64,000 nt of DNA from Inia geoffrensis. Lineage: Eukaryota > Chordata > Mammalia > Artiodactyla > Iniidae. This document shows, piece after piece, positions 1 through 13,259 of the stretch. The position numbers and the translations under genes were made by a program. The notes beneath the pieces are model-generated. The model did not search any database. It saw only the letters and a list, made by a program, of their open reading frames with translations, and had not been told where the DNA came from. The stretch's first letter is position 1. Each line of letters opens with the position of its first letter. Location of the stretch: positions 679,001 to 743,000 of the forward strand of contig CM070903.1 in NCBI GenBank assembly GCA_036417435.1, given 5' to 3'.

Positions 1-2754
1 CGGTCTGCGTGGAAGAGGGGTGGGCTGCACAGAGGGCCTGGGGCCTTGGAGAGAAGAGACGGGAGCGAGGCTTCCGGGCACGAGGAAGGCGCCAGGGCTT
101 GGGGGCCGGTTCCCAGGGCAGGCAGTCCTTTCCCCTGGTCTCCAGATGCCTGGGGCCATCATGGGCACCCAGCCCCATTCAAGGGTGCGTTCGGGGCTGA
201 GGCAGCGACCAGCCTGGGGGCCCCCCACCCTTTACCCTCTGCCCCTCCCCAAAGTGGGCAGGGTGGTTCCTGCCCCAGCGAGACTTACAGCCTCCTGGGG
301 CCATTAGACAAGTAAGAAACAGAACCCACCGGGCGATAAACCCACTGTTCCAGGCCCTGTGGTGGCACTGCTGCCCCAGCAGGCGTGTGCTCTGTGTGTG
401 ACGGTGTCTGCGAGGCGTGCCTGGCAGCACAGCAACAGTGCAGACCCCAGGTGGGCGTGGGCCCTTCCCCCGGCCAGCCCCTCGCCAGGCTGGGGTCTGT
501 CCCGTCACCGCCCGCGGAGCCCCCTTCCGCCACCAGCCCCTGGGCTCTCGCTTTGGCTGCTCTGTGATGCTGTCTGTTCACTTAAGCTTTCCCATCTGTG
601 TGACCAAACTGGGAAGACCAAATTCTAACCATAAATGGAAACATTTCGAGGGGGCCCCAGACAACTGCCAAATGACTTGGGAGATGACTAAGCAGCGAGG
701 GAAGGAAAGATGTTTCGTGGTCCAGAAGCACTGGCCGTCTTCTTGGAGGATGGGGCAGAGGGACAGCGTGTGAGTCACATGACACCAGCTGCAGAGATTC
801 CGCAGAGAGCGTCTTCTAGTAAAGGCTGCATCGGAAGACTCTCAGTTGGTAAAAGGAAATCTCAGGTTTGACCTCTTTAGAGTCAGTTGAAGGTTAATGA
901 AAAAGTGCTTTTTTTTACCAAGTTAAGACTGAGTGAAGTTGGCAAAAATCAAAGCGAAGCTATTCCTACATGGACTTGGACGTGGTATTTTTGTCCATAC
1001 CACAATCAAGCACCAACAGATTCGGGCAATTTAATGAAAAACAGGCAAGAGAAGTAATTGCTTAGTTTTGGGGTTTTTTTTTTTAAGTTTTTCATCTATT
1101 GCCACGTGGACTCAGTTTTTTAGTTGCAAAATGGCATTTTCTTTCTTTCTTTGTCTCCCATTTCTCCCAGTTTTCTGTCTAGAATTCTACAATACTACAG
1201 CACAGCACTGATATGGTCACTGATATCTTGCAGAACAATCTGTATAAAAATGAGCCAGTGACGAAAATGTGTGAAAAGATTTTAGCTGTGGCAGGCACAG
1301 CTAACTCCTAACAGAGTGGCGGGTTTCTGGGCTTCTCCAGTTGGATGTCCGTCAGGCCAGTGCGTGTTCGCAAGGTGGGCGTGTGGGTGGAACCACCAGA
1401 GGGGGGCCTCCTGACGTGAGCTGCAGCCTCTCTGTCGCCCCTGAGGACCACTGAGGGTCTCAGAGCAGCAAGTGGCCAGAGAGTCACAGCGGAGGTCAGG
1501 AAGGCACAGGGCACCTCCTTGGTGAACAGGAGACCCCGACCCAAGGGGCAGCTCGTGCCGAGCTGCCCAGGTAATGAGGGGCAGGTCTGGGACGTGAACC
1601 TAGGCCCACTGCGCGTTCACGCAGCACGTGGCGACACGCCCTTCCCCCGCCTCCTTCCCGTTAGATGGGGCCACGTGGCTGGGCTCTGGCCGCGGACTGT
1701 GAGAACGTGACGGCTGCTCCTCCCGCCCTGGCGTGTGAACATCCTTCATGCGGGCCCCACGCCCCTCTTCCCTGTCGCCGGCCTGGGTGAGGAGGGCTCC
1801 AGTGACTGATCCCGAGGCGCCAGCGGGGGCAGCGCCACCCGATGGGAGGATCTGACTCCCTGAGTGATCCCGCGGGTCAGCTTGCTCTGAACTGTGGCAG
1901 GAAGAGCGGTAAGCCCTCACGAGCTGAGCTGCTGAGACGTTACCTACCTGTTAGTCACTTGTGACGGCGCTCAGCTTCCGGCAGCTGGCCTGAGAGCTCC
2001 TGCACCTACGCCCCCTGCCCCCCAGGCTCCGGACGTGACTGGGTCCTGAGCACTGGCCTGCCCAGGCTCGGTGCCACAGAGGACGCATCAGACGATGTTA
2101 AAGCTGATGTTTCTGCCGAGCCCAAGATGCAGTAGAAGAGAAGCTCTCGGGTGCAGGCCCACATCACGAAGCGCAGGTCTCGCGCCCGGTGGCTGAGCCC
2201 TTAGGATGCGTCCACACTCGCGCACTGTCTTGGACGGGTCCAGAGTGGGCTGGGGAGGTTTGGTGAAGCCGTTTCTTTGGCGGCAGCTGCTGCGGGGCCT
2301 TCACCTGGGGGAGCCTGCTTGCTGGCCAAGCCGCTGCACAGGGCAGAGGAGGCAAAGGGCTTGGCTGGGGACACAGCAGGGATCCTCGCAGGGAAGCGGG
2401 GACAGGAACGCGTGTGTTTGGGCCAGATGTGGGCCATGCGGACGAGGAAGCCGGCAGTCCCTCTGAAGTCCTGCCAGAGGGCACTTGGGGTGGGGAGAGG
2501 GCTCCAGCTGAGATAAACCCAGGGACGGACTGACTTCTGGGGCATCAGGGTGGCTGAGGGAACAATGCTCCATCCCGTCACCGGACGTGGGCCAGTAGGG
2601 GCTGGGCGTCGGATGGTGCCTTTGGGGTCCTTTCCCACCGTGCACTGCTTCGCTCCGTCTGAGCAGAGCTGACACTGCAGGTCTCACGCCCACGCCCTCC
2701 TGCAGGATGCCACGCTGATACGTGGATTCCACTGGATTTCTGTATTTAAGCAAT
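1..2754. other. Unique GC-rich sequence, no gene seen; AT-rich island at 880-1310
   Basis: Open frames here are short, overlap on both strands and show no domain, so I call none. The segment 880-1310 is AT-rich within GC-rich DNA, with small inverted repeats (agctgtg..cacagct at 1286-1304). I see no retroelement in it. Confidence 0.5.
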
Positions 2755-4100
2755 GAAAAATGTTAAAATCTTATTTTCTACAGCATCAAAGACTACATGA
2801 TCCTTAAGGATAAATGTAAGAAAATAGCTGCAAAGACCAAAACTACGGAAAACTAAAAATCACTGCTGATAAATACAGAAGACTTAAAAGGTGGAGAAAT
2901 AGACCATATACCTATGGATTGGGAGACTCAATATCATTAAGCTTAGAGTTTTTCCCAAACTAATCTTTAGATTTAATGTGATCTCAGCAGATCCCACCAG
3001 GCTAAGTAGACATTGAAAAGCTTGTTCTAAAATTTATATGGAAGGGCTTCCCTGGTGGCGCAGTGGTTGGGAGTCCGCCTGCCGATGCAGGGGACACGGG
3101 TTCGTGCCCCGGTTTGGGAAGATCCCACATGCCGCGGAGCGGCTGGGCCCGTGAGCCATGGCCGCTGAGCCTGCGCGTCCGGAGCCTGTGGTGCTCCACA
3201 ACGGGAGAGACCACAACAGTGAGAGGCCCGCATACCACAAAAAAAAAAATAAATAAATAAATAAATAAATAAACTAAAATTTATATGGAAATTCAAAATC
3301 ATCTTTAATGGAAGAACAAAGTTGGAGGATTTAAACCACTTGATTTTAGGACTTACTATAAAGATATACTAATTTTAACATATATAATATGTAACATAGA
3401 TCATAGTTAACATAAGTAATTAATTTAATGTAAATTAAAACCACAGTGAGATTCCACTGAACACCCACTAGTTTGTCTATAGTTAAAAATACTGACAGTA
3501 CTACCACCTGTGGGTGAGGGCAAGTGAACTCACACATTGACTGTGGGAGTTTCAAGTGGTGTGGCCACTTGGAAAACTGGCAATTTTGTATAAAGTTAAA
3601 TTTACACTTCCCTGATGACCCAGGTTTCCACTTCTGAGTGTTTCCTCCAGAAGAATAAAAGCACATGTCTTCACAAAGATTTTTGCAAGGATGTTCACAT
3701 CGGCTTTATTCGTAACGGTGGAGAAGTGGAAACACCTTGAGCCAGCCAAGGAGAGAGGCTGGTCTGTTCCACACTGTGGGTCACGGCTCCACCATCAGAC
3801 CACCAGCTCCTCATACACGTGACAGCCCGGGGTGTGCGGGAGAAGTCAGACACCGAGGGATGTGTGCCGTGCGAGTCTGTTCCTATGAATTCTAGAACAA
3901 GCAAAGCCATATTTAGTGACTGAGAGCAGATAAGTGGGGACCTGGGCGGGCGGGGGGACAGATGTGTCCTGTACCTGAGCGTGGCCGGCATACGCTGCGT
4001 GCATTTGTAAAAAGTCGTGAGACTGTACGCTTTATATACACACTCTTTGCTTTGTGTGAATTGTACATCACTAAGGTTGATCATAAAACTTATAAGGAAG
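2755..4100 (+). mobile_element. L1 fragment (ORF2 3' part and 3' end), interrupted by a SINE
   Basis: The sequence reads like decayed L1 ORF2 in the sense direction: cctatggattgggagactcaa, then a translated stretch of the C-terminal ORF2 region, then a typical 3' end with attgtacatcactaaggttg near 4050-4080. There are many stops and indels. The SINE at 3044 divides it. Confidence 0.8.
3044..3273 (+). mobile_element. CHR-type SINE (tRNA-derived), full length, 17-bp TSD, nested in L1
   Basis: The element starts gggcttccctggtggcgcag and ends in a poly-A/(AAAT)n tail. Both sides carry the 17-bp duplication ctaaaatttatatggaa (3027-3043 and 3274-3290). It splits an L1 ORF2 fragment, so it is younger than that L1. 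The tRNA-like head is about 75 bp, with a B-box-like ggttcgtgcc. Confidence 0.95.
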
Positions 4101-5037
4101 GCACCAGTGTTTGCACAGTACAAGTGAGGTCTGCTTGTCCTTTGCTGAGCAAAGGTGGCGGAGACCCAGCCACATCGTGGCATCCTGTAGGGATCTGAGG
4201 GGGAGGCAAGCCATAGTCCTGCGGTCTTGCATCTTTTGCCAGACACACACTGCATATTTCCGTAAGGATTGTGGGGCGGAAGAGAGGGAGTAACCATAGA
4301 GCTGGGAGGAAAGGGGTGGGGAAGGGTGAGGGAGTTGGGATGCTGGGCTCAGGATGTCACGGCTCTTTGGGAGAGAAGGGCCCGTGCTTTCTTCTGGAAG
4401 AAGATCTGGAAGCCCTCACTCTGGGGGCCCATGTCCTGTGACTCCCGCCTGCAGGGGTGCTGGATCCAGGTGCCCCCACTCTGGCTCCCAACCCCCCCGA
4501 CCTCAACCGCAGCCACATCTGGTACCACAAACCTCTTCCACTAGGACAGAAGTGGGAATTGCACAGAGTTTCACGTCCGCCAATATTTATTATATTAGAA
4601 ATTAAAACAGAAATTTTAAAAATCCATTTATTGATCCATTTCAAATTTAAAAGGATAAACCCATTGTATGTTAACATAAATAACACACTTTAAATGAAAA
4701 AACTGTATTTTCAAAAAAAACCAAAACCAAACCCTGTGGGAGGAGTGGCACCCTGGTTCACTTTTACAAGACTGTAACATCCAGAAGAAAGCTGGATTCT
4801 CAGATCTGCTTCTGTCTTCAAACTCTCCTGATAGGTTGTTTTGGGTAAAATCTGTGACGGAAATCTGGCCTCATACACACATGGAGTTGGAGGGAAAACT
4901 ATTTTGAGAATCTTTTCAGACACTAAAACCTAATAAAAGGTCATTTCTTAATGGTTTGTTGCAATGTGGGATCTGAACATAGATTTGTGAGAGAATGAGA
5001 ATGAAGAAGGGAAATATCGTTATCAAAACAGGTTTGG

Positions 5038-5188
5038 GGGACTTCCCTGGTGGTCCAGTGGTTAAGACTCTGCGCTCCCAATGCAGGCGGCCCGGGTTTG
5101 ATCCGTGGTCAGGAAATTAGATCCCGCATGCCGCAACTAAGACCTGGCACAGCCAAATAAATACATAAACATTTATTTATTAAAAAGA
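5038..5188 (+). mobile_element. Short CHR-2-like SINE with TSD
   Basis: The element starts ggacttccctggtggtccag and jumps from the tRNA-like head to a short tail with (ATAA)n. It is flanked by aaaacaggtttgg at 5025-5037 and 5189-5201. The head (gcgctcccaatgcaggcggcc) belongs to a subfamily different from the long CpG-rich copies. Confidence 0.9.
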
Positions 5189-6336
5189 AAAACAGGTTTG
5201 GCCTCACAGACCCCCTGAAAGGATCTCGGGAGCCCCTAGGATCCCAAGACCACACTGAGAACCACCATCCTAGGTCATCAGAGGGGCGGAAATATTCTCT
5301 GGGCAAATTGGCCCTGCTGGAACATCAGTGGGGCTGGAGAATCGATATTCCTATGAAACTCCCGGGGAGTCTTGTGATCAGCTGGCTTCAGGACTCACTG
5401 CTGCGGGGAGCAGACATTTAAGGAGCCCTGTGAACACATGATAAGTAAGGAGCAGGTGGGACATCACACCCCCACCTCACAGCCCTACACCCTCATTCAC
5501 CCACCATGGAGCATCCCAGCCAAGCCCAGAACTGGACTCAGAGTGTTTCCTAACGGTCAGACCCCGGCAGTGACCAGACCACACAGTGTTTATTCCCTTA
5601 CTTAGTTTGGCTCCTCTAAAGCACCATCAGGGAGGATGCAGATCCTGTCTCCCTGCTCTGTCACCCTCTATATAACAGCTACCTCATGAGATGCTGCTGC
5701 CCTCACATCTGCATCCCAGAACAGCAGCAAGAAACATCAGGGAGGGACCCGAGGGAGCTCTTACTGGAAAATTCGATTTCCGCCCAGTGACCTCTGTGAT
5801 GTTCCCATATTTCCACTGACAGCTCATGGGCCATTAGCTGCAAGAGAGGCTGGCACATGTTATCTTCAAGTGGCTGCTGTCCTGAACACCCAGGAGGAAG
5901 GGCAGGATAGGTGTGGGGTAAGCAGCAGCCTCACCCTCCACCATGTGCTCTGCTGGATGAGGATGCCTAGCTGGGAGCTCCAGGGCCCCTTTCACCTGGC
6001 CTCAGGGTGACTCAGGCTGGTTCGCTGGCCTTGACTCTGGTCCCGAACACCCTCTGTAGGACACAGGTAACCAGCCTCCACTCCGCCTGACCCCGGGGGC
6101 TTGTCTAGAGTCCCCACAGCTCCCTGTGAGACCCTCCCCCATGCCAGCCTGACGCACCAGTGGGGCTGTCTGGCGTGGTCAGCGGGCCCTGAGCCCCTGG
6201 CCTTCCTGCTGTCTCTACATTTTGAAGGTGAGGCAGGACCCTCCCCATCATGTCCCCAGACCCCCATCCCTCCCAGTAGCACCCCACACCAGAAGGCAGA
6301 CCGCTGAGCTCCATTTTTCAGGGGAAGAAGAATAGG

Positions 6337-6378
6337 AGAGGGAGGGGGAGGGGGAGGGGGAGGGGGAGGGGGCGGGGC
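6337..6378 (+). repeat. (GGGGGA)n purine tract, potential G-quadruplex
   Basis: Several runs of five G separated by single A, ending in ggcggggccc. The plus strand has more than four G-runs within 42 bases. Confidence 0.9.
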
Positions 6379-9049
6379 CCGGAGGATCACCCCATCCGGT
6401 CCCTGGGGCTGGCGGCTGGCTCTCCACGGGAAGCCTGCGTGCCAGCCAGTTTGGCAGGCCTGAGGGGTTCCAGATGTGGGCCTCCGCGTGACTCACGGAG
6501 TGGCTGGACTGCATTAGGCTGTCCCCAGGGACGCCCTGTGCAGCCAGGGATGGAGGCCGGCCTCCTGTCCTGCACATCCTGCGTCCGTCCCTCTGCGCTG
6601 GGATTCGCCCCACTCGCGGCCACCAGCGCAGCCTCTGAAAGCTCCAGGCGGCGCACCCCGGGGGGTTTCCTCCCGCGTGGTCCTTAAGCGCCCCCGGCAG
6701 CCCCGTGCAGCACGCCTCGGGGCGGGGGAGGGACTAGAGGAGGGGGCTCAGGGCCCAGGGCGTTGCAGCTGTCTTTGCCCGGGGGAGGGGCTGCAGGCGA
6801 GGTGCATCTGCGGATCTGCGTGGGTTAAGGATGCACAGGCCTCGGTGAGCCTCTTGCGTTAGGGGTCACTGACGGCCTGTCAGGGCGAAGCTGGGAGTAA
6901 ACTCAGAACCGCGCCGTCTGGGACCCCTCCTGACTCTGCGCTCCTGCACACAGCTGTCCAGAGCTCCGCCGGGCCCCAGGGTCCTCCAGGCCACCTCCAC
7001 AGCGGTCAGGACCTGTCCAACCTTGGGAGCTGGCAGCACTTTAGGGGCCCAGGGTCTCCCCAACTTCAGCCAGAGGGCTTTGTTCTACCTGTTGAGTGGC
7101 TGGGAAGGGGGTTCTGTGTAAAATCGGGTGTAGACCGATGGAGGCCCCACGCCCCTCCTCTCCCCCTCTGACCCAGTCCCGCCTCCTCAGGCACAGCTGA
7201 GGCCCATCTTTCCCTCCTTTGGACCCCGGGGGGAGGCTCCCTGCCGCCTTCTGGGACCAGGCCAGCTTCGGCCTGGCCACCACCCCAGCCTGTCACCTGC
7301 TTTGTCCCTCCCTCAACTCCCCGCCTGCAGCCCATGGCAGAGGTGTTGTCACTCTTCTTTCTTGCTGAACAACCCCCGCCCTGGGCCGCCTGGTTTCCAA
7401 GCCTGGGGGTGTCTGATGGGAAGGCTGACGAGAGGGACCCTCTACAGCCGTCTGAGTTGAAGCTTGATCCGTGTCCTACACGGTCCCCGTGCCAGCCTGG
7501 GGGGCCGGGCCGTGGGGTGGTGCCGTGGCAGGGGCTGGACCTCCACGTGACCTGTGCAGCCCCTGGGAAAAGATGCTCCAGGTGGCCCAGGGCAAGGCCG
7601 CTGTTCCTGACTAAGGGACCCGGCCGTGTTTCCTGGAGCAAGTGGGCAGAGAGCTCTGTCCTGCCAGCATGTTCACAGAGCCTGCCGGGCATGGTGACCC
7701 TGGCACCCGCTTTTCTGTCCACTCTGAGAGCGTTGCCCCTTCATTCTGAGCTGGGGGCTGGGCCCTACGCCCTCTTTTCCAGGTCACTCACTGAGTGGAC
7801 GTTGATGGGTTAACCGTGAGGGAGGCGAGGCCCCTGGTTGGTCACCAGGTCCTGAGAGCCTGGGTCACGGGTGGGCTCATTCTGTTGGGACATGTCCTGC
7901 CCAGAGGAAGGAAGGGGTTCATTTTGTCGGCCTGTCCCCGACCTCCTGATTCTGGGGCCGATTTGGGCCCTTTGCCATCACCTGCTGTTTAAAAACTAAT
8001 GTGACCATCTGTGTCGCCCATGAAAAGCTGCAGCCCACCAAGCAAAACTAACATTTCCTCCTCAGGAATAGGGAGTCTCCAAGCACGAATCTTGAATTAT
8101 TTCTGGTTGAAAAAAATCTACATACTTAAAAATAAGAGTAGCACACCTAATGAATAACAGATCTATAGGAAGAGTGAAAAAATAAATAAATTCGCTCCCC
8201 CCTGGGAGGAAGCAGTAGATGATTGTGCAAAGGGCAGATCTGATGAAATGTTCTTGGAAAAGACCCTTAAAACTTGTAATAAACTGTGAAATTGCCGTTC
8301 GAATCCCAGGGTTCATGCTTCCTCCCCAAATAAACAGCCACAGCACATGTCAGGCCCCAGTCAAGAGGGGCAGGCTTGGCTCCTGTGCTGATCTCCTTTT
8401 CTCTGCGAAGCTCCTCTAACTTGCCCGCAGCATTTGCCTGCATTCCCTCTGGATTTTGATTCGTACAGATGTGTGGTTATGCCAGACTCTTTCCCATTTT
8501 TGGCAAAGGAAGTCACTCAAGGAGGCTTGGAAAGGGGCTTCCTCGGGCTGCCAGCCAGCGGAGCCGGGGCAGAGGCACTGGGCGCCCCGGCTCTTCCTGG
8601 GGATGTCTCCTTGGAGCAGGATGCCTTTCCGGAAGCCCCAGCATGGGGCTTGTGTGGGTCATGCGCTCCTGCCTGAGCAGAGCCTGGTGACGAGGACCTA
8701 ACTGTCCTCCCTGCTCTGGGGCTGACCCTGGAGCCGAGCCGTGCACGGAAGGTGGACAAGGGAATCCCACGGGGGCCGGTTACGAGGAAGGAGAGGTAGT
8801 GGATGGCAGGTGGACGGCAAGTCTCTGCTGCAGCGACGGCTCGCCGACCGTCGCGCTCCGGAGAGACTCGTGCAAGTTGCAAAGTCATAAGCGAGTCCCA
8901 AGGGGTCCATAATAATAGTCACTGGAGAGCAATGGTTCTCAGTGCGGTTTATTGCCCCATGGGGGCATTGAGAAACGTAGGAGGGGCTTTTAAACATCAA
9001 ATGCATGGAAATATAGTATGCATTGTATGCATACGTATACATACAATAG

Positions 9050-9725
9050 GATGCGCCCATTTTAAGTGTACAGTTTGATGCTTTTTGACAAATTTATATA
9101 ACTGTGTAACTATTAGCACAATCAAGACAGAGGACATGCCCATCACCCCAAAAGGATTCCTCATATCCTTTTGCAATAAAGCGCCCCCACCCCATATAAT
9201 TACTGACTGACATTCTGTAATCATAGATTAGTCTTCCATGTTAATTCCACATCCATTTCTAAGACAATGTGTGCTCTTTCGGCTTCTGCATGTTTCTGAG
9301 GTGCATCCAAATTTAATTGGTGAGTATTTAGTCTGTGGATATACCACAGTTTGTTTATCCATCCACCTGTTCATGGACATTTCCGGTCTGTCAACCTGTT
9401 GTTTCCACTTTTTATGAATAAAGCTGCTCAAGCCTTTGTCAGGATGTGTCTTTGCATTTCTCACGGGTAAATATGTCGAATGGAATGGCCGGGTTAAATG
9501 GCAAGTGACTGACTAAAACTGCCGATTGCACAGTTTATGCTCCCACCAAACACGTGCTACATCAGTCTGTCATTTCAGTCGTTGTTGTGGATGTGAAGTG
9601 CCACTTAATTGCAGTTTTAATTTGCATTTCCCTATGACTGATGAAGTTGAGTACTGTTTCACAGACTCACTGGCCATTTGTATATCTTCTTTTGTGAAGT
9701 GTCTGTTCTAATCATTTGCCTCCCT
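9050..9725 (-). mobile_element. L1 fragment, antisense (old L1M type)
   Basis: The block reads cccattttaagtgtacagtt, then catcaccccaaaaggattcc, then gccacttaattgcagtttta, the familiar antisense 3' portion of old mammalian L1. It is AT-rich compared with its GC-rich neighbours. Confidence 0.8.
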
Positions 9726-10792
9726 TTAAAAAAAACTTTTTTATTTTGAAATAATTTTAGATTCACAGAAAAGTTGCAGATACAGTACAGAGTTCCCCAG
9801 TACCTTTACCCAGCTTCCCCAGTGATATTATCTTATATAACATTATCAAATCAAAGCATATCAAAACGAGAAAACTAACATTGGTACCAAACTGTTAATT
9901 AAGCAACTGTTTGAATTTCACCAGTTTCCTCCCCCTCTCTCTCAGTATCGAGTCCATGAATTTATAGATTTGTGTAACCATGACCACGATCAGGGCATAG
10001 AACTTTTTCATAGCCCCAAAGAAACTCTCCCATACTATCCCATGATAGTCACATTCTCTCTCAAATCCCAACCCCTGGCAACCACGATTTTGGTCTTTAG
10101 CTATATAAGTTTGCTATTTTAAGAATATTATATAAATGGAACCATACAGTATTTAATCTTTCGAGGTTGACTTTTCTCCCTCAGTATAATACATTTGTGA
10201 GCCATTCAAGTTGTTGCATGTATCAATAGTTTGTTCCTTTTTATTGCTGAACAGTATTCCTTTTTATGGATATATCACAGTTTATCCATCCACCCACTGA
10301 AGGACATTTGCGTTTCTGGAATCAACCCCACTTGGTCATAATTTATTATTCTTTTGATATATTGTTGTATTTTATTTGCTAACACTGTGTTGATAATTTT
10401 TGCATCTTTGTTCATGGAAAACATTGGTACATTGTTTTCTATTTTTTCTGATTTCATTATCTAGTTTTGACATCAGCATGCTGATGCTAGTCTCCTGAAA
10501 TTATTTGAAGTGTTCTCTCCTATTTTCAGGAAGAGATTATGTAGAATTGGCGTTATTTCTTCTTTAATTGTTTGGTAGACTATACAAGTGAAACCATCTG
10601 ACCCTGGATGGTTCTTTTTTGGAATGGTTTTAACTACAAATTCAATTTCTTTAAGAGTTTTAGAACTATTTAGATCATCTGTTTCATCTTGGGTAAGTTT
10701 TGGTAGTTTGTAGTTTTTGAGGAATTGATTCCTTTCACCTAAGTTATTGATTTTACGTGTTCAGAGTTGTTTGTAGCATTTGTGAAGTTTCC
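9726..10792 (-). mobile_element. L1 fragments, antisense (3' end and ORF2 remnants)
   Basis: A second antisense L1 starts with attttagattcacagaaaag. From about 10280 an ORF2-like antisense segment (accccacttggtcataattt, gatatattgttgtattttat) follows. The switch near 10270 indicates two separate fragments. Confidence 0.75.
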
Positions 10793-10996
10793 TTTTTTTT
10801 TTTTGCGGTACGCAGGCCTCTCACTGTTGTGGCCTCTCCCGTTGCGGAGCACAGGCTCCGGACGCGCAGGCTCAGCGGCCATGGCTCACGGGCCCAGCCG
10901 CTTGGCGGCACGTGGGATTTTCCCAGACCGGGGTACGAACCCGTGTCCCCTGCATCAGCAGGCAGACTCTCAACCACTGTGCCACCAGGGAAGCCC
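10793..10996 (-). mobile_element. CHR-type SINE, antisense
   Basis: Reading on plus, a poly-T run is followed by gcggtacgcaggcctctcac and the element ends ccaccagggaagccc, the reverse complement of a full-length copy. No clear TSD was found. It lies at the edge of an antisense L1 block. Confidence 0.93.
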
Positions 10997-13259
10997 TCAG
11001 CAATGTATTTTTGATCCATACATCACATCCTGGGCAAGTTATCTTTGCAGCCATTTTAAGTCAGGCCACCCTGGCCTTGAGTCCTGGCTCCTCCCGCCTG
11101 GCTATGAGTTTGGCCTTGTTTTCAGCCCAGCTGACAGTGAGTGGCGACAACTCACCCGGAAGTTGGTGAAGGAGTGAATGGGTGAAAAAGAAGTCTTTGC
11201 AGAGAAAATATTATTGCACATTGACAATGGGAGTTAGTTTCGTAACTCAAGGACATCTCCCAGCTGGTGACTTTTCTGGGTGTTTTAGTTGTTTTGTTTG
11301 TGGGGAGTTGGTCACCTCTCCAGACCCCATGGGAGAACCCCAAAACCCATTATTGGGCCCAGGGCAGGTCCAGCCCCCGCTCCCTTTCCTGGCCCAGAAG
11401 AAGGAGGCGTCTGGGATTTGCTCAGCCAGCGGGAGGACCCTGTCCCTCTCCCGTGGACCGAGGGCACCTCTGCCCGGAATCAGGGCCACTGTCTGGGCTG
11501 CGGTGCCCGGGCAGTGGGCTCCCCTCAGCCCTTTCCCTGTGGACGGGTCCAGCCTGTTGCTGTAAGGAACCCTCGTCGTCCGCCCCAGCCCTGGGCCTCC
11601 TGCCTCCCCTCAGGGCTTGTGGCTCTTGGACTGGGGATTACCCGAGAGATGCCTGCCTCGCTCTGGGCTGTGGGGTCCAGCGCCCCAGGCAGCCCCAGGG
11701 CTTTCTGTCTGTCCTGGGCTTTGCGCCCCGCACAGCCCGCTTCTGTCTGGGTTCTTTCCTTTCTCTGCTCTTCATCCCTCTTCATGCTTCGGTTTCTTTC
11801 TGCCCCCATTGGCCCTCACGGTCCTCTCTGTGGTCAGCTTGCTTTCCTCCCCGGCAAACTGCCGAAATCCTCAGAAAACCTGCAGTCACAGAGCTGAAAT
11901 GCTTTGGCCTCTTTCCTTCAAGAAGCCGCAGGCCGAGAAGGGGGGCTGCCCAGAGCCGTGAGGGGGCGTGATGGAAGCCATCTGGGGCCACGTCCAGGCC
12001 AAGAGTCTGTCCTCCCTAACCTCAGCTTTCCGCAGAAGTTGAACGCTCCGTGGGACAGTGCCCAGGGTGGGGTGCGGTGTGGAAAACTGGGGGAGTGTGA
12101 TTCCTGAATCTCGTTATCTGAGCTCCATCCTTTAAAGGCCTTCCCCGAGCCTGCCAGAGACCAGAACCGAAGGGCGGCCTGAAGAACCGAGGAAACTGCC
12201 CCGCCTGCCCCTGAATCAGCTGACGGGCTTCTGCAGCTCCACAGCGGGAGGGCTGGTGGTGGGCCGGACCCGGGGTCCCCAGCTCAGCCCGCCCGACGCC
12301 AGCAGTTCCAAGCAGAGGACTTCCTAGGACGCCCACCGCCACTGTCCTCGGGACAGAAGTCCAGCGGGCTCACTTCTCCGTCCCCTCTGGTTCCTTTGGG
12401 GCATCGTTCCCCACCGCCACCCCACTGCTCGAATTCTGGGTCTAGGGTGACCAGCCTCAGTGAGTCCCTCCGACGTCCAGTTCTCCTGCCTGTCCTCTGC
12501 GTGGTCTGGACCCTGTCCTTCCCTCTACGTCCTTCACTCCAGGACCTACTGTCTCCAGGCCCAGTGTGGTTTCCAGCAGGCCCGAGTCTAGGCCAAGTGT
12601 GTCCCCTTGCTGGGTCAACAGAGGACTAGCCCTCCGGCCACTTTGGAACCTTGGGGACAGCACCTCCGAGCTGCTGTCAAATCTTCTGCTCCACCGTCCT
12701 CTCGGCCTAGCCCCTCAGGCCAGCATCCTCTGGTCTGTGTCCAAGCAGCAGGCTTCCTTCCTTCCTCTGAGAGGTTTTCCCAAACCCACCTCTGCCACCT
12801 TGGAGCCTGGCCCCACCCAGCCTGGGGGCAGAGCCATTGCCAGGCCACCTGAACCTGCCCGTGCCGGCCAAGTCCCCACTGCCGTTCTGCCCTTGGCATG
12901 AGCCATTCGCCCCTGTGTCACTGCTGGGATCCTCACACTGTGGGGTCCCCACCATTTACAAAGCATAGGCCGTGTGGTCAGTGCCACGAGCGGGGCCCTC
13001 ACCTCTGTGAAGGTCGCCCCCATCCGAACGCTGGGATCCTGCATGCTCCCACACAGGGAACGTTTCCTTGTGCTGAGAGGTTTTCTGTGCTGTTGGACAT
13101 TTACACTGCCTCCAGAATTTGAGTAAATATTTACATTTCAGACTAATTTATTAGTAAATATTCCTAAAAAGAGTTACTGACTTCCAGAGGAATGAAGTTT
13201 TGTGGATGCTTGTGCCTATTTTTAAATCAAGATCTAATTTCCAGTAGGAAAAAGTGCAA
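10997..13259. other. GC-rich unique sequence, no gene seen
   Basis: The frame 11267-11971 (234 codons) and its shadows lack a domain or a plausible start context and are explained by high GC content. I see no repeat family in this stretch. Confidence 0.5.

Larger units (their letters stand above)
4101..9049. other. Mostly unique GC-rich intergenic sequence
   Basis: Apart from the SINE at 5038 and the G-rich tract at 6337 I recognise nothing. Frames of up to 218 codons (for example 7066-7722 minus) have GC-driven composition, no domain and competing frames on the other strand, so they are not supported as genes. Confidence 0.5.

Noticed and set aside
7066..7722. 218-codon open frame on minus strand
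   Set aside because: No domain, composition is that of random GC-rich DNA, a plus-strand frame overlaps it, and no splice or promoter context is visible.
11267..11971. 234-codon open frame with a hydrophobic start (MTFLGVLVVLFVG)
   Set aside because: The start could look like a signal peptide, but the rest is Pro/Ser/Arg-rich GC noise with other long frames overlapping. No family resemblance.
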